From Bacillus cereus G9842 (GTDB lineage Bacteria; Bacillota; Bacilli; Bacillales; Bacillaceae_G), in contig NC_011772.1 of assembly GCF_000021305.1 (NCBI RefSeq), positions 2,332,001 to 2,396,000 of the forward strand: 64,000 nt of DNA. Reading direction: 5' to 3'. Positions 62,649-64,000 of the stretch are shown here, in pieces. How positions within the stretch are numbered: position 1 is the first letter of the stretch; each line of letters opens with the position of its first letter. Made by a program: the position numbers and the translations under genes. The notes beneath the pieces were generated by a model. The model was not told where the DNA came from. It saw only the letters and a list, made by a program, of their open reading frames with translations, and ran no database searches.

Positions 62649-63794
62649 ATGGAATTTACTCTAACTCGCGAAAAACAAATGATTAAAGAAATGGTACGTG
62701 ACTTTGCTGAAAAGGAAATCGCACCGAAAGCTGTATATTATGACAAAACTGCAGAGTTTCCATATGAAACATTTCAAAAAATGGGCGAACTAGGATTACT
62801 AGGCATCCCATTCCCAGAAGAGTATGGAGGTTCAGGTGGCGATACGGTATCGTATGCGTTAGCAGTTGAAGAAATTGGTCGCGCTTGTGGTGGCACTGGT
62901 TTAAGCTATGCTGCAACAATTTCATTAGGTGCTTCTCCAATTTATTATTTCGGTACAGAAGAACAAAAACAAAAGTATTTAGTTCCAATGGCGTCAGGTA
63001 AAACATTAGGTGCCTTCGGATTAACGGAGCCGAATGCTGGATCTGATGCAGGTGGTACTCAAACGAAAGCGGTATTAGATGGCGATGAGTATGTAATCAG
63101 TGGTGAGAAGTGTTGGATTACAAACGCAGAGTATGCAAATACAATTATTGTAACCGCTGTCAATGGCGTTGAAGAGAATGGTAGAAAACGTATTTCTGCA
63201 TTTATCGTGCCTACTACTAGTGAAGGATTAACGATTTCAAGTCCATACGATAAGATGGGTGTTCGTGCTTCTAATACTTGTGAAATCGTACTTGATGGTG
63301 TGCGTGTACCGAAAGAAAATATTCTTGGTGATGTAAATAAAGGTTTTAAACAATTTTTATATACACTTGATGGAGGGCGTATTTCAATCGCAGCATTGGC
63401 AGTTGGTATTGCGCAATCAGCCTTTGAACGTGCATTGCAATATGCGAAAGAACGTCAACAATTTGGAAAGTCAATCTCTAATTTCCAAGCGATTCAATTT
63501 AAATTAGCTGATATGGCGACTGAAGTAGAGCTAGCACGCAATTTAGTACATAAAGCAGCTTGGTTAAAAGATAACGATAAACCTTTCGGCAAAGAAGCGG
63601 CAATGGCAAAACTATTTGCATCGGAAGCAGCAAGCCGTATTGCGAATCAAGCAGTACAGATTCATGGTGGATATGGTTATATGCGTGAATATGAAGTTGA
63701 ACGACATATTCGTGATGCGAAACTATTAGAAATTGGTGAAGGAACTTCTGAAATTCAACGTCTCGTAATTGCTAGACATTTAGGATGTAGATAA
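62649..63794 (+). CDS. Acyl-CoA dehydrogenase (YngJ/isovaleryl-CoA dehydrogenase-like)
   Basis: The 381-residue FAD enzyme oxidises a short or branched acyl-CoA. It has the family signatures GAFGLTEPNAGSDAGGTQT and QAVQIHGGYGYMREYEVERH, the catalytic glutamate region LLEIGEGTSEIQRLVIARH, and RQQFGKSISNFQAIQF. The biotin carboxylase gene that follows in 16 bases gives the order of the B. subtilis yngJ...yngH operon (leucine/branched acyl-CoA breakdown in the mother cell). ATG 62649 is preferred to GTG 62637, which lies within the ribosome site AAGGGGTG. Confidence 0.93.
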   Translation: MEFTLTREKQMIKEMVRDFAEKEIAPKAVYYDKTAEFPYETFQKMGELGLLGIPFPEEYGGSGGDTVSYALAVEEIGRACGGTGLSYAATISLGASPIYYFGTEEQKQKYLVPMASGKTLGAFGLTEPNAGSDAGGTQTKAVLDGDEYVISGEKCWITNAEYANTIIVTAVNGVEENGRKRISAFIVPTTSEGLTISSPYDKMGVRASNTCEIVLDGVRVPKENILGDVNKGFKQFLYTLDGGRISIAALAVGIAQSAFERALQYAKERQQFGKSISNFQAIQFKLADMATEVELARNLVHKAAWLKDNDKPFGKEAAMAKLFASEAASRIANQAVQIHGGYGYMREYEVERHIRDAKLLEIGEGTSEIQRLVIARHLGCR

Positions 63795-63809
63795 AAGGGA
63801 GGAATCACT

Positions 63810-64000
63810 ATGTTTCAAAAAATATTAATTGCGAATCGCGGGGAAATTGCTGTTCGTATTATGAAAACTTGTCAAAAACTTGGCATACGCACTGTTGCTA
63901 TTTATTCTGAAGCAGATGAAAATGCCCTTCATGTGAAGATGGCAAATGAAGCTTACTTAGTAGGTGGACCGCGTGTTCAAGAAAGTTATTTAAACCTTGA
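63810..64000 (+). CDS. Biotin carboxylase subunit (acyl-CoA carboxylase, YngH/AccC-like), 3' truncated by window
   Basis: The N-terminal 63 codons read [39 protein letters not shown] and AYLVGG, the standard start of biotin carboxylases. AAAGGGAGG lies before ATG 63810. The gene continues past the window end. Next to the acyl-CoA dehydrogenase it is probably the alpha subunit of a methylcrotonyl-CoA-type carboxylase. Confidence 0.93.
   Translation, partial: MFQKILIANRGEIAVRIMKTCQKLGIRTVAIYSEADENALHVKMANEAYLVGGPRVQESYLNL

Noticed and set aside
1..64000. CRISPR arrays, tRNA or rRNA genes, intact transposases, phage integrases
   Set aside because: Looked for regular repeat-spacer patterns, tRNA-like arms and mobile-element protein motifs; none seen by eye.

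Overview
The window looks like chromosome of a Bacillus cereus-group bacterium (B. cereus, B. thuringiensis, B. mycoides and relatives). It is AT-rich, with strong GGAGG-type ribosome sites and T-tailed hairpin terminators. It carries group-typical genes: beta-lactamase I (bla1), a lipoprotein beta-lactamase III, the sigP-rsiP pair, an SLH-glucosaminidase of BslO type, an RsfA-like factor, a Rap/Phr module and PlcR boxes. I see no rRNA, tRNA, CRISPR array or intact transposase.

Layout. 0-4 kb: the 3' end of a nonribosomal peptide synthetase (carrier protein plus thioesterase), a Sfp-type phosphopantetheinyl transferase, a type II thioesterase and a FabG-like reductase, so the tail of a peptide-product locus. 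4-8 kb: three secreted proteins, one behind a PlcR box and one with tandemly duplicated mucin-binding modules. 8-16 kb: accessory DNA with decayed genes (HD hydrolase next to an RNA ligase, two copies of a small protein family), beta-lactamase III, a lysozyme-like protein and two GNAT acetyltransferases. 16.5-24.5 kb: one tightly packed eight-gene operon for an unusual amino/uronic sugar (nucleotide-sugar dehydrogenase, two DegT aminotransferases, epimerase, FemAB-like, WbqC, PIG-L deacetylase, TIM-barrel epimerase) with no recognisable glycosyltransferase or flippase. 24.5-27.4 kb: M28 peptidase and MFS exporter separated by a run of 16 G.

27.5-45 kb is a patchwork of small regulatory and surface genes and many pseudogenes (RsfA-like frameshift, two SLH proteins, SnoaL-like, D-serine dehydratase, chemotaxis receptor). 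Intact items include a PagR-like ArsR regulator, a Rap with its overlapping Phr gene, a BslO-like hydrolase, an XRE-cupin regulator, a polysaccharide deacetylase and several lipoproteins. The most interesting item here is an unlisted 26-residue amphipathic peptide gene (35181-35261, minus). It has a strong ribosome site, a good sigma-A promoter overlapped by a CcpA cre-like site, and a perfect 16-bp PlcR box just upstream.

47-57 kb is a beta-lactam response island: sigma factor sigP, anti-sigma rsiP, three class B penicillin-binding proteins and bla1. Four promoters share one architecture, GGAACAA-N16-GTCTAT(T/A), in front of two PBP genes, sigP and bla1. That reads as an autoregulated sigma-P regulon. 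The third PBP is convergent with rsiP, lacks this promoter, and could be the beta-lactam sensor. Beta-lactamase III at 10.5 kb lacks the motif.

57-64 kb is ordinary chromosome: metallophosphoesterase, an ABC-2 exporter with its TetR regulator and operator, a small secreted protein with a WGxxGxxG-like tail, a TudS-like DUF523/DUF1722 protein, and the start of a leucine/acyl-CoA degradation operon (acyl-CoA dehydrogenase, biotin carboxylase cut by the window end).
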